64,000 nt of DNA from Ectocarpus siliculosus (lineage: Eukaryota; Sar; Phaeophyceae; Ectocarpales; Ectocarpaceae), in assembly GCA_000310025.1 (NCBI GenBank), contig FN648536.1:78946-142945 (forward strand), in the 5' to 3' direction. The notes under the pieces were generated by a model. That model was given only the letters and a program-made list of their open reading frames with translations. It had not been told where the DNA came from and ran no database searches. The position numbers and the translations under genes were made by a program. This document shows, in pieces, positions 45,814 through 58,900 of this stretch (its first letter is position 1; every line of letters begins with the position of its first letter).

Positions 45814-47483
45814 GTCCAGGCTTAAAGTTCATGTCTGCCGTCGGAGGTGTAACGCATGACACATGGTGGAAGGGTGCCACGCACGTTGTTCGGGGTGGGG
45901 GGCCCGCAAGCTGGTTGCGGGCCGAAGGGGGGTAGCACAGGAGGGAAGCGAAAGTGGGGTTCATCGTTGATTAAGTGTGACGGGAAAATATTATAGCGCA
46001 GGCTGAAACTGAAACCTCTTCACAATACAGCAGTAGGGGTTTCAGAAGGAAGATGAGATGTTGTCGGTTGGTCAGCAGGACGCCACGAAGGATTTTCCAA
46101 AGTGTGCGCGGCCCGCTCAGCCCACAGGGCGACATGCATCACCAGCCCGTTTAAAGGATGCAAGAAGATGCATTCAAAATGGGAGGGCAGGGTCATTTCG
46201 TCGGCAATTGTTTTTGTACATTTTTCCATAGCTATCCTTGTCTACTAGGTACACAGCGAGTTTTACTAGAGATGAAAGGGAGACTGGTGGCTTTCCACTG
46301 CTCCGTGTGAGCTACTAACTCTTATGCTACCAAATTCGATCGTTAGCTTAAAGCAACCACGTTAACAAACGCGAAAAGTTCAGCAGAGGCAAATTGCTCC
46401 CGAGCAGTCGTGAACTCCTTACGGGCCGCGGCCGTCGACTTGGAACCACAAACAACATGCCTACGAGTGTTCAACGAACAACCGCCAATCCAAGCTCACC
46501 CCGACATATCCTGAAAGAGCCAATCACGTCCTCCATACTCCCTATTTAGAGACTTTCGACGTCCTGCCTGGTCCCATCCCAAACAACCAGTAGGGCTCGT
46601 AGAAAAGGACACCCCCCGGCAGTGCATTGCCCGATTCTAGACACCCTGTAACCCCCGCCGACATCGGCTGTTCAGAGTCGCAACATGGCGCAGCAACCGA
46701 AAACAAAAAGATACACAAAATGGCCTCCGAACCGTCGCGTTGAGACTTTTACCAACAGGGGAGATAATAGCTTTATGCTGGTCGTCATAATACAACGCGA
46801 TGAACTAGTTGCAACTCTATTCTGGACTCTATATCAGTGCGAGAGGCGAATTCGTTTTCTTTTTCTTAAAACAAAACGTCACCCAACGTCGATATATTTA
46901 CTGCCACGTATCGGAGCGCACGATGTTTCCAACGCTATGAATCCATTATTCTCTTCCGGGCTCTAATCTGCGGAAGAGACATGAAAGCTGTGATTCGTAA
47001 GAAATTAAAAGAAAAACAACTTCACCCCCGTCGATATTTACTCTCATGTATCGGGGGCGCACGATGTTTCCAACGACATTTTCTCTTTGCCCGCCCGGCC
47101 TCCCGCCTGACGATGACACCAGGTCACGGTAGCACAAGTTAGGGTTCCGCGGTAGAGACTATCAGACCCCGACGATACGAGCTCGCTCGTTCTCGGCGGG
47201 TGCTACGCTTGGGGCAGTCAGTGTAAGGCTCGACCCCCGATATTCACAACCACCACCATGATCACTCCCCCCTTCAAGGCCAAGCCAGAGCAGTTCTCGA
47301 ATAGAGCCCTGACCTACCCTTCTAGCACCAACCCGCAAGCTTTCGATTCCTATTCCATTTCCACGTTCACTTGCGCAACTGTGTCAGCTACCAAAGTAGC
47401 ACCAAGCCGCAAATTCCTTGGCCACAAGATGCCAAAAACGGAGACCTCCGTCTGGACACAACCTCCACACCACCAAAACGCCC
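45814..47483. other. Stretch without a recognised gene
   Basis: Intergenic region between the convergent lipase and serine acetyltransferase genes. A motif pair ending CGCACGATGTTTCCAACG recurs at about 46888-46935 and 47030-47076, a weak tandem repeat of about 143 bp. Confidence 0.45.
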
Positions 47484-50400
47484 TCAAATGTCTTTCCCCC
47501 CCCAAACTTCTTTGAAGCAGTCCTGGTCCATCGCCAGGGCAGGCTTTCGTTTCTTTCCTTGCCCGAGAACCTTGGCAGGTACTCCGACCGCCACGCATCT
47601 GCGACAGGTGCGCGCACAGTCAACGTATACACACGAAAAAAAAAAAAGGCAAACAAGGCACAGGGGATGGATGGGGTCGGACAATTGCACTCAATCTTGG
47701 TGTTAGGAGAAAAAAGCGGTGCTTTGCCGTGGTTGGCGTGGCCTGCGGTGAGGTCACGAAACAGGTCTGTCTGTACTGGCACAATAAAACGATCCCGAGG
47801 GCAACTTCTTGGAAAGTCAAAACTCGAAAGCCGCCGTCACCGCCGCACCTCTCTGGCAGATCCGTCGCTACCAAGGACCCCGCGCCGATCTGCGTTCCTT
47901 TCCCGACCTTGATGTTCCCCAGGAGGCAGGCCCCCGCACCAATCAGCACGCCGTTGCCAATCTGGGGAGGGGAACCACCCGCGGGTCCATCATCGGTTTT
48001 CAGCGATAAAGTAGCGTGTCGCGAGCGCGCACCCAGCCGAACGGGGACGACAGAGAGAAGGGGGGCGGCCGCCATAGCGACCCCGGAAGGGCGAACGGGA
48101 CACTGCTGTCAATGATGTAGCGGGTTGGCCAAGTGGATGGGTTGGGGTATGTATGCAACCTTGCTTGCTGTGCTTGATGTTAATAGTAGTGTGCAACGTC
48201 TGCGCCGGGAGTGCTGGCGAGACTCTGCTGTCATAGTGGTGGCTGGGTTGGCCAGTGAACGGTTGGGGTACATGTGTGCAACGTTGCTGCCTACCGGCGG
48301 AGAAACGGAAACAGAAGGAGACAGATAGTACCGGGGAGGCCTGAGGCCTGCCTCGAAAAAGCTGCCTTGCAACACCCGGTGCATGTGAAACAGGCGCCGC
48401 CCCGATTCCTGCCTGTGGGTGTTGTTCAATCAACCTTGTCCGTGCGTGTCTTGGAGTTGCGCATCTGCATGTGTGCGCGTGTCTTTAGCTACTATTGCGC
48501 GGGGCGGACGGCAGAAAAAGACGGTTCTCTTTGCTCGTTCGAAAATTATGACGCCCGCACAGGTACTCGAGATACGACAACGCAAGCTGTTGTACGAGTT
48601 GATACATGCGCGTTTTTCGTCGAACAGGGATTGGAGTTGACACGAGCGAGAGCAAATTGCGACGACGCAAAGCCACCCGAGTCCAAACAGAGGCAAAACC
48701 GTGAGAGCCCCAGAGGGTACACCAAACCCCACACCACACCACACCGCACCGCACCGCACCGCACCGCACCGCACCGCACCATACCGTACCATACCATACC
48801 CACCATACCACACACCACACCACGCCACACCGCACCACACCATACCGTACCATACCCACCATACCACACACCACACCACACAACACGACACCACACCACC
48901 GGACGGACCTTAGGGTGTCGATCCGCGCTCTTGACCCCGGAACCCCCGAGAGTGACGCGGTGAAGCATGGACACGTCATCGCCAACAACCGCAGTCTCGC
49001 CCACCACAATGCCTGTGCCGTGGTCGATGAACACGCCCTCCCCGAACTTGGCACCGGGGTGTAGGTCTATCTGGAACTCCTGCGCGACCTGGGGTGAGGG
49101 GGGTTGGGGGGAAGGGAAAAAGTCAAACACGGACACAACCGCAGCGAACGGCAGGGAACAGACGATATTTAAACCCGTGCGTCTGTGCGCGCCCGCTCAT
49201 GCTACCTGGCTCTGCAGGTAGAAGGCGAGCGCATGCCGGCCGGTATGGTAAAGCCAGTGCGCCACGCGGTGCGTCTGCAGCGCCTGGAACCCCTTGAAGT
49301 ACAGGAGGCAGTCGTGGTACGAGTCGCACGCCGGATCCCGCTCGCTGCGAGAACGCGCACGCGGCAGCAGCGACGGCCGCGCCAACGGGGGGGGTATCAT
49401 GCAGGCCGGAGGGGCGAGGCGGAAGGTGCCACGGGAAAGGGTTATGTGCTGTGGGATGAAGGGGGGGGGGGGGGGGTTCCTGTGCCTCGCAGAAATGTCA
49501 GTACACGTTGACACACGAGCACCTTCGGAAACAACGTCCAAAACGACAAACCTCAAACCCCACCAATGGTAGGCACGCCGGATCTCGCTTAGTTGTCTAT
49601 GCATGTACGCGTAAGTCAAAATGCTAAGCACCATGGGGTGCTGGAAGGAGAGCTGGCGTTACAAGCCCATGCACGAGCAGCCGCCGTAGCGGTGGCGGCG
49701 ACTGCTGCTGCTGCAGCGGCCACCGCCGTTGTCGTCGCTGCCGCCATTGTCTATGCCGCTTGGAGCCGAACCCAAACACAGAGGCGACCTCTTTACTCGC
49801 ACAACGGGTGGCGGCGTGCCACACCGCACCCGAACGCGGACACACAGCACAGACCCCAGGGGCGCGATGAACGAACCCTCCCGCAGCAGACCGAAACGGC
49901 ACAAATCTCACCGCACTGCGATGATGTCTCGTCGGAGAGTCCGTCGCAAGGGAGTCCCCACGTCGGCGAAGTACTCTCTCACGAGCGCCTGCACCTGAGT
50001 GCTAAGCATATGCGGCCCGGCAAGCTGAAAAAAACATGGATTTGATGCGCACATACCGGAGAACGACACACGGGGCGTAGGCGGTCGCCAACGTCGCAAA
50101 AAGAACATGAGGGACGGTTGGTGCTGTAGTTTGTTGTTGATAATCATCCACGGAGGACGAGAGAAAGCGGGGTGGCCTCAAGTCGAAGAAACCGCAGACT
50201 CGGATACAACGAGTGTGGGGGGAAAAACGAAACGACGGGGACCAAAGCCGACAGTCGCGGCTCCGATGCAAAAGCGTACCTTATTAGAGGGGGATCCGCT
50301 GTCAGAGGGTCGAAATCGGTTGTCACGCCGTCATAGTACGTCTTTCTTGGGTACCCTCGTATTCCGGTACAAGAAGGGGCGCCGGCACAAGGACTAAGAG

Positions 50401-51154
50401 CCTTTGTCACACCACCCTCTTGCTTCGGAGCCACAACTACTGCTATGAAAACAAAAAAAAAACACAGCAAAAAAAAAAAACGGAGAAAAAAATACTCGAC
50501 CGGACCAGACCGACCGACCGACCGACCGACCGACCTTGTTCGCGAGGTGGAACGCCACCGCGGCTTCGAGCGTCTTCTGGTTGAGGATGGTGCTGTACAC
50601 GAAGGACACCAGCAGGGGCTCCTTCTCGGCGGCCCGCTTGGCCTCCTGCCGCATCGAAAGCCACACCTGTGACCGACGGACGGCAGGCATCAGGGGGCGC
50701 CGCAGCGTGGCCAGTCAAGCACCAACCAACCCGCTCCACGCTTGCTTACAAACACGTGTTGGTGCTGAACCCTGTCCTGGGTGTAAGGGGTGAGTGTCAA
50801 AAAAAGGGGGCTCTTGTTCGATTTCAGTTCGCCAGCAAAAGATGAACGAAAACTCTTTCACTTGACCGAAGCACTTGATGATACCTCGTAAAAGGGAAAA
50901 AACTAGGGAGAGAGGCACACAGCCCACGAAAAAGCCCCAGAACAAGGGGGGCGAAACTGCCCCCTGCCTGGCACTAGAGAAGAATCCTCGGCCTTGCGCC
51001 GGGTGACTCGGCTCCAAAGTCTGACGTCAACTGACCCCTACTTTTTGGCCCCTCCTGTACAAGCTACCCTGTCGCAACTTCCATGTATTGTTTCTGCTAC
51101 TGGACGAGGGTCAGAGCGGAGTGCAAAGGCAACAACGACGACGGCAACAACAAC

Positions 51155-51224
<70 letters not shown>

Positions 51225-51810
51225 CAAGAGCTGAGGTCTCTCACGCGTTTCACCTCGTCGTAGTCTTCCCAATCCTCGACCAGCTTCCGCCTCTCCGACC
51301 AGTGGTTGTCGTCCGTCCCGCCCTGCTCCTCCCCCTCGTTCTTGCTAGAAGAAGCCGCCGCCGACTGCACCACAAAAACACGAGAACGCGACACAAGGTG
51401 CTAGCTGAGAACTCGCTCTTCACTTTCAGTGGCCCATCGAGCACCATCATTGGTCTATCGATCAGCGCGGTCGATGCTCGGCACAGCACTTCTTCATCAT
51501 CACATTGCTCGATCGAGTAGCGCGGTTGACGATGCTCGGCACAGACAGAAGATAAATACCCTTGCTCCCCCCACCATTATACCTGTGAGCTTTCTTCTGG
51601 CGGTGCGTCCGTCGTCCTGGAGGGTGCAGCAGCAGAAGAAGCATGGCCTGACGTAGAGACGGTAGTGTTGTCCTGCCATCCGAAAACAGACCTGGAACAA
51701 CGTTCGTTCGACAACATGGTTGCAACAGCACGACAACAACAGAGGGCCCTAGAAAAGAGCGTCAGCAGTCCGACCCAACTGATGTCGAAGCAGAGCGCCA
51801 GACCAAACAT
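47484..51810 (-). CDS. Serine O-acetyltransferase (CysE/SAT family), 8 exons, 379 residues
   Basis: This enzyme makes O-acetylserine from serine and acetyl-CoA, the first step of cysteine synthesis. Exons: 51810-51583, 51364-51245, 50666-50535, 50024-49912, 49344-49206, 49088-48909, 47961-47849, 47598-47484; all joins agree in phase. Residues 117-244 form the N-terminal helical domain (VWLSMRQEAKRAAEKEPLL, HLANKLAGPHMLSTQ, ERDPACDSYHDCLLYFKGFQ). The left-handed beta-helix follows, with IDLHPGAKFG, DHGTGIVVGETAVVG, LGGSGVKSADRHPK, IGNGVLIGAGACLLG and CVAVGVPAKVLG. Asp252 and His267 are spaced like the catalytic pair of E. coli CysE. The protein ends in Ile, the residue that docks into O-acetylserine sulfhydrylase in cysteine synthase complexes. 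Exons 1-2 code for an unconserved, hydrophobic then Ser-rich leader; a targeting role is possible but unproven. Confidence 0.93.
48722..48898. repeat. Pentanucleotide microsatellite in a serine acetyltransferase intron
   Basis: Long run of CACCG and CACAC/CATAC-like 5-mers (plus strand), with higher-order repetition of CCATACCGTACCATACC-type blocks. It lies in the intron between exons 6 and 7. No unique spacers, so not a CRISPR array. Confidence 0.9.
51169..51224. repeat. (AAC)n microsatellite in a serine acetyltransferase intron
   Basis: About 18 AAC triplets, just inside the donor of exon 2 (minus strand). Confidence 0.95.
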
Positions 51811-52382
51811 GGCTCCCTGCGCGACGACAACGAGAACACGCGTTTGGCAGTGCTGCTGCTACACACTTCGCAACGAATGAAAGCGGACGCCAGCGATGAA
51901 CCCCTGTGGAAGAAAAAATAACTGAAGCAGCACGCTCTCACAACGGCGGTCGGTTGTGGCGAGGGACAAAGACGAGGAAGAACTTTTTCTCTGCGTTGCC
52001 TTGTTCATTGATGTATCACGGCTAAACGCCGCCGCCTGGATCGATTTTCTTTCTCCACAGCGGGCAAAGGGCGCTGAGCGCCTTCTAAGCATCTCCCAAA
52101 ACTGCATCGGTGAGTAGGCGCAAAAAAATTCGGCGTCGAGAGCACTGCCGTCGCCGTTGAGACACGGAGCTTCAAAAGTCCAGCCGCGGCGGGCCGGCCG
52201 GCCGGGGGCATGTCGTCTCTGACGCTGAAGAGGACAGCACTGGCTTTTAGTAAGGTGGGCGACGACGCTTGTGAGGGGAAACCTCGAGGCAAAACGACAG
52301 AGGAGAGCTGCGTTCAACTCTTTGTACAAAAATGATTTTGCGCCCCAACAGCAGTAAAAGGGAAGCGAAACAAATCAAAACC

Positions 52383-52939
52383 TCACCCCGCTTCGTCCGC
52401 CGGCGAGTACCAGCCGTGCTCCCCGAATCCGTCCCCCTTGTCCTGGGCAGCGGTAGGGGTTTCGCCCTGTTGTGGCGGCCCACTCGCGGCCGGCTCCGAC
52501 CGTGTTCCACTCTCTAACTCTACGGACGCTGGAGTTGTCGGTGTTCTATCTGCTATCGTTCCCGCCGCCCCCGCTGTTGCTGCTGCGTCTAGCGGGACGT
52601 CGGCCCGGTCGACCTTAGGAACGGGGTCCTCTCTCCCAGCTGGGGTAGACGTCCCCCCTCGAATAGAGTCACCTCTGCCGTCTATCACAGCCACCTCGCC
52701 CCGCCCTTCCACCTTCCCATCCGGCTTGCTCCCGTCTAATCGTGGCGACGGAGAACGAGCTTCCGTTCGCGGTCCTGCCGCCGCTGTAACTGCTGTGGCG
52801 CCGTCAAGCGTCATCTCTTTGTCTCCGCCACCGCCAGCGCGCGAGACGTTATCGACGGCTTCCGCCCCGCCGCTACTGATAGCGGTCCAGGGCCGTCTCC
52901 TCCTGGCACGCCGCTGCTCCCGCATGTCCCACCACTTCT

Positions 52940-52981
<42 letters not shown>

Positions 52982-52985
52982 GCAC
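52383..52985 (-). CDS. Terminal exon of an unidentified protein with a polyglutamine tract
   Basis: A minus-strand frame of about 200 codons runs to a stop at 52383. It opens with 12 Gln (CAG repeat, 52944-52980), then KKKWWDMREQRRARRRRPW, a Gly/Ala/Asp/Ser-rich disordered stretch, and ends FGEHGWYSPADEAG. The antisense frame is also open but reads as a run of Cys plus Pro/Ser and is less credible. The 5' exons are uncertain: an adjacent frame codes for TIDHFQARILIGQTCLGDHG and closes with a donor-like GGA-AG|gtgtgc at the repeat edge. Another possible minus start is ATG 55889 (MTRAFASAAPTFDVAVE). The call is an exon, not a full gene. Confidence 0.45.
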
Positions 52986-53322
52986 ACCTTCCGAACCCGT
53001 GGTCTCCCAGGCAGGTCTGGCCGATGAGTATACGGGCCTGGAAATGGTCGATCGTTGGTATTGGGGTTGCCATTGGCGGTGGAGAGGGCGGCTACGGCCG
53101 TTGCCGATGAGGACGGTCTTGTCGGCGGCGACGTGATTTCGGGCGGCCGGCGGCGCCAGGAAAGCTAGTGGTGCAGAGGAGCGCTGAGGAGGAACAGATG
53201 GTGCTGTAACGACGAGCGCGATATTTCGAGAGACGGGTGTCCGCGGGGGGGCGAAATCAGGTTATTGGAGATGGGGGACGACGTGGCCTGGGGAAGCACG
53301 ATGAGAGGTGTATTTCCAGCGT

Positions 53323-53837
53323 TTTTTTTCATCCTCTGGTGACGATATCAAGAGTGAAGCTGACAGAACTCAGTCGGTTCCCTCCCACGTCGTGGGCCTC
53401 ACAACTTTGCTCATCGGGTCCAGCATCGCTCCCGAAAATTCTACAAAACTCGATCTCGAGGAACGGTCAACCGCCCGCGCCCTGCTGTCGACAGCAGAGC
53501 TCACTTCCCTCCGTCGGGATGTAACCGCGCACGCTGTATGCGACAAACCCAGGGCGTTACAGGGAAATTGTCCTCCCGGTAAGTACACGGGCAAACAGCT
53601 ATGAAGCTGTTGCCGTGTGTGCACTCGGGTGCATGTTTCGTCAAAACAGCAACTTGGACTTTGGACGAAGTGCGCTTGGCGGCAGATAGAAAGAGTTTGT
53701 TACCAGAGGGGCGACAAAGCCTCAAGTCCGCAATCAGACACAGGTACTGCAAAGGCCTTGCCATTGGCACTGCGGGTGCATGCTTCACAACCTCTGGGAT
53801 ATTTCCTTATAGACTCACTCACGAGTGCAACACATGA
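53323..53837 (+). CDS. Small spliced gene, C-terminal exons, unidentified
   Basis: Three exons fit: 53323-53578 (acceptor atttccag|CGT), 53650-53743 and 53813-53837, with donors CCC-G|gtaagt and CAC-AG|gtactg; phases 1 and 2 match the following acceptors. Introns are only 71 and 69 bp, much shorter than in neighbouring genes. The frame gives LTTLLIGSSIAPENS, ERSTARALLSTAELTSLRRD, WTLDEVRLAADRKSLLPEG and QSLKSAIRHR, ending THECNT. It looks helical and soluble; no family was recognised. An upstream exon is expected because exon 1 starts at an acceptor without an ATG. It overlaps the region where the minus-strand polyglutamine gene may have an intron. Confidence 0.5.
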
Positions 53838-55967
53838 CTGCGGTGTAATATACGTTTGGACGCTTTGAACGACTTCATGTTTCGTTCTCGACGAATCCGC
53901 TAACTCATCTACGTCCAAATTCACACGTCAAGCAACATGCCCTGTGCTACTGCTCGGTTCTTGAAGGGCGGCGGGCCAATCTAATGCAGCGTCAAGGATC
54001 TGCGAGAGCTAGTTGAACTTACGTACGTATATACAACTCGAAGTAACGCATCCCTAGTGTGGACTGCTGTGTGGCAGACTCGAGACATTTTGAGTACCTG
54101 CTTCAGCGCTCGGCCACGATCCAGGAAACGCACATTCCGAGAGGGAAGGGAGGGCCACGCTCGCAACAAGCACTCGAAACATCTTCTCTTCTACCCCTCT
54201 CTCTCTGCTTCTCCTTCCGGAAGACAGAAGAGGAGCACAGAGTGCAAGACCGAGGTGTCTGGTGTCGGTGTGAGGTGCCGGGCGCCAATAATGGGTTTCC
54301 ACGAAGTTCCCGCGGCAAGAAGTAGCTTCCGTTCAAAATTTGGCGTCGGCAATGCATCGTGATGCCTGGGTCATTTCACCGTCCGGTTCCTGGGCATGAA
54401 TAGAGAGCTAGGCACACAACTCAAAGTTCGTCGTCTTTCGCGTCAGTGGGGGGCCAGGGTGCGGCGAAACGACCGCGCAGATCCGAAAACCAGGCCGTTT
54501 GGCCTAATTGTTTGTGTATAATTTATCATCCAGTTGCGCTGTAACATCTGCCCTCCTACGTAGGTAGGCTTCCAGGAGGCGGCCTCCGGCCGGCCGTCGC
54601 CTTTTCCATTGAACAAGGCCGACCGGGGGGGTGGGCGTGGAAGGGAATCCCTTGGCCGCTTGTGACACTTGAAACTACGGACGTGTATGCATATTGCTAA
54701 ACGTACACCGGCGAAAGAACCAAGGATGAATGAGCGAAACATACAAATAAATGTTTTGATGGAGAGGTCGTGTCGATTTCCATGCGATCAGGCGTGATCT
54801 ATTCGATGCTCGAGGGATGAGGCGGCAAGGAGGCCTCGATGCCACTTTGACAGGAGACGAGAGAGGGCGCACAGACAGCACGACGGGCAACCCAAACTGC
54901 TTTCTTCGTAGGTACGCGAATGGGGCTTCCACTTTTCCGTCGCGGACCCACAGCGGAGTATCGGTGTGATTGCCACTGTACCATGGGGAGCACAGCACCC
55001 ACAAGACCACAGATATAACCCAAACACCCACACATTACCACGCCGGAACCATCGCGAAGGTGTTTTCTTCTCGGCGTCGAAGTGAAAAATCTTGGCACCG
55101 GCAAAAATCCGAAAGGCAAACGTCGAGACCGGTTCTCTTTTGGGCGTAACATCGGTATGGGAGCAAGAGACAGGACCAACGACCAACATACGTGGTTGCC
55201 CGACAGAAGAACAACACGGACATACAAAGGCGTTTCATTCAAATCGCCAACTTTGGGTGATCAACTTTGTTGTCAACGTCAACGCGTTCTCGGCGAAATG
55301 GTTCTCGTGGCACCACGAATCAACCCTCCTTGCCCCCCCCCCTCCTGACCACATGACACCTTCATATACCAACACTCCTGATGTAGATGCTACAGCCATG
55401 ACCTTGACTTGAGCATCACTTGCAGACGGTATTCACAGATATTCCGCCGCCTCAGTCACCCCCCTCTGTGCTGCGAGCCATGTACCGACGGGTTCTCCGC
55501 CCACATCGTGTACTCTCCTATCCCCCACCCTTGCCCGGCGTTCTTGGAAGAAAACCTGCCCCATCGTGCCTACCAACGCTGGCCGTAGGCCCCCTGAACA
55601 GGCTGAGAGCTATCTGCACGCGCAGAGAGAGAAAGAGAGAGAGAGAGCTATTTCGCTCAGAGCTATTTCGCTCAGAGCCATTCTCCAAGAACGCCGTTCT
55701 TCCAGACGTTGTGAGCTTCTCAGCTCCGCAGGCCCCGCGATTCACATATCTCGTTCTTTCCGCCCGCGGCGGCGGTTCTCCGACGAGACTCCCCGCATCG
55801 ATACAGCAGTAGTCGGCACTTCCGGCGAGCAGGCAACGCTCGACAGCTACGTCAAAAGTCGGCGCGGCCGAAGCGAAGGCCCGAGTCATAAAAACCCAGA
55901 ATGCATGACAACACCACTACATAAAAAACCGGCCGCGTGGGCAGGTGCTGCCGACGAACGGCAAGCT
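53838..55967. other. Stretch without a firm gene
   Basis: Short frames on both strands. The minus frame from ATG 55889 (MTRAFASAAPTFDVAVERC) is protein-like for about 75 codons but no splice partner was found. At 55621-55680 there is a GA-rich run followed by a doubled AGAGCTATTTCGCTC. Confidence 0.4.
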
Positions 55968-58900
55968 CTACGAAGGCGACATCGGCGGCGGCGGTGGTGG
56001 CGGTGGGGTGAGGACGACGGTAATGACCAACGGTGACCTCCTCGGCGGCGCAGCAGCAGGAGCCCTGTCCCTGCCCCGATCGCGCGGGATCTCTCTGGCC
56101 CGCCCCCGGTCCGCGCGGGCGCGCCCCAGTCGCCCATCACCGTAGTCGTGCTCGACCTCGTGGCACTCCTGGTCCCGCTGCTCGTCGCTGCGTCTCTCGG
56201 CTGTTCTTGCGCTGCTAGCTTTCGCGGATGACTGCCGGGTTTCCTGCCGTCGGTCTCGGGGAGGCTCGGCGGTCGCGGTCCCATCAGCACCGGGGCAAGC
56301 GGCGCCAACGCGGTGGTGGTCATCGTCGTCGTGGCGCTGTCCTGATCTATTCCAAAGGCGGAGAAGCCCCCAGGCCCACCCGGCCTTCCTCCTCCTCTTG
56401 TTGGCTCTTTCTGCCTCCTCGTTTCTCTCCTCGTCGTCTGGCTCATCACTACCACCGCCGGGAGGGCACGGGTGGCGTTCGCCGGTGGCGGCAACGGCGG
56501 GGGTCGCCGCCGCCGCCGCCCCGCGCCTCCCTCCGTCTCCAACCCGTCGAGGGTCCACCACTACCTCGTCGCCCCGGCCACCGCCGCCTCGTCGGTCCGC
56601 TGGAACAGCCACCACCGCTTCTTCGCCGGGCTCGGGCCTCGGCCGCTTCTTGCCGCTAGACGATCGGCGCCCTTCCTCCTCCTCCGCCGAGCCGGTCCGC
56701 CGCCGCAGAGAGTCGACGCCCCGCCGCACGCGGCTTCCCGCCCCCGCTTCGCCACCCTCGCCGTAGTCAGACCCTGACCCGCTTGGTGATACCGGCATTG
56801 GGGATGTGGATGTTGCGTCTGCGGTTCCGTGTGGGCTACTATTGCGAGGCGGAGGCGGTGTGTCCGACGCCTTTTCGGGAGCGGCATCGCGCCGCCGCCG
56901 TGGCCGTGGGTGATGGTGGGGGGCAAGCCGAGGCGCTGGAGCCGGAGGGAGAGCAATGTTGATCCCCAGGAGGTGGGCTGTGCCAACTTTGAGCTGTGGC
57001 TGACACCGTCGAGAGAGCGGGGGAAGGTCGGGGGGGGCGAGAAAAATGCGTCGATGGTCACCAGTTCCCACTTACTGGCCGAGGCAGCGGAAACGTTCTA
57101 TATAGCGTCGGTGTGTGTTTGTCATGGAGCGCAGGCGGAAGCTGCGTGCCAGAGCCACCACCGTGGTCTACGATTTCTCCCCTACTGGGCGTGGCACTGG
57201 GAAAGCGGAAGATGCGGTGCTACATCGCGTTCCGTTCCCTACACTCGCAGTGGGTCGTTAATTAGGGGCCGAAGCTACGAGACTACTGTACGAAGTGATC
57301 GCGGACATTTGTTCTTCAACGGGACACAAGCACCGAACATTGACGCAGGATCAAAATTTCGAAAAGCTGTGCCCCCCCGCCCCCCAGAAAAAAACACGTC
57401 TCAACCCTAGCCTTCCCGCTCCATACGGCTCACCTCACACTCCCTCTCTGCGGAAGCTTCCGGCGGACAGAGCTCCACCGGCGCATCTCCCCATTCCAAA
57501 GGAACAACGTCGTTGGCTCGATCCCCTCTAGCGGTACCACGGACACCAATGCCCGCAGTACCACACCCGCCGGTGGTAGAGTCTCCACGAGCGCCCCCGC
57601 CCACTTCCTCTCCGACCCCGCTGCTTCGGCCACCGCCGGTGGGACTCTTGCCACCGCGACAGTCTCGCCTGACGCGGTGCCGTTCCCCGTCATCTTCGTG
57701 GATGTTCTGTGAGGGGATAATACCACCACCAACATGTATTGTGTTCCGAACGGGGGAAGGAGCGTGCGCAAGCAAGTGGTTGGTTGCTCAGCAAGTACAC
57801 GAGGCCATTCTGTCCTTCCAAGTACGAAGTACTGTACTAGACTTCTGAGGGTACGAGGCACGAGAGCGAAAAACGTTTCTGCCCCTTCGAGCAGAAAGCA
57901 AGAAGCATCCCGCGCGCGAGAAGGGAGACAGAAAAAATCTCCGTTTCCGAAGAGATGCATGCCACTGCTGAAAAAGTAGACCGCAAAAGGGACCAACTGC
58001 TGTACAAGCAAGCGAGCCAACACAAGCCGCTCGCCCCCCCCCCTGCAGCAATGGGTGGACACCGATGCTGACAACCAAGAAGCGGATCGGGTGGAGGAAC
58101 CTCGCCGCTTTTTGAGGCAACCGAGTGAACGAGGGTGGGCTTACGTGTGGCCGTGGCCGTGGCGATGGTGGTTGTGGGAGATACACCCCCCCCCCGGTGT
58201 GTAGGAGCCGGGAAACCACCATAGGCGTTTTGGTCCGGAGCTGAAGCACAACCTGCTCCAACACGTTCGGAGGGCGAGGACCAATAGCAACAGAGGCGAA
58301 ATAAAAAAACACATTGGCATGAGACTTCCGGTAGAGAGCAAGCAGCGTGGGGGACAACCGGATGGTGGGTAGTGGACGTGGGGATGGTCTTGTTCTGCAC
58401 GTTTCCTCATAACCTCACAAACCTCCCGGAAGTTGTGCTATGGGTCGCAATACACTACAGAAAGTTTGTCACGAGCCGTTCGTTTGGTCGTGTGATTTCC
58501 CCAGTCCTTTTGCACGTCGACTCAAGGTTGACTCCAACGCCAACAACAACCTCGAGACCCCGCAAACTAGCCCTATGAGTTACAAAACCCGCAACCAGGG
58601 CAAAAGAGAAAAGCAAGCCAACTTTGACACAGTGGGTAGGGAGCGCCAAACGTGCGCCCTAACTAGCTAGCAAGAGTGTATGTGTTCAACAACGACGAGC
58701 TACCAACACAATAAAGGCCCGAAAGTGGAACTCGACCAGCCTCTCTCAACCAACCGGACAACCACAAACAAAATCTGTACAACGGTTCTGCGTCTCAACA
58801 ACTGGGCACGACCACCGATGCCCAACAGAAACGTCGCCCCGTCACCTGCAGCTGCATGACGGGGTACGACTCCGGCCCCGGCTCAACCTCCTCAACGCCA

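Noticed and set aside
48722-48898. CRISPR-like array
   Set aside because: Continuous 5-bp repeats without unique spacers in eukaryotic intron sequence.
52438-53136. 232-codon plus-strand frame with a poly-Cys run
   Set aside because: Antisense to the polyglutamine exon; poly-Cys coding is implausible.
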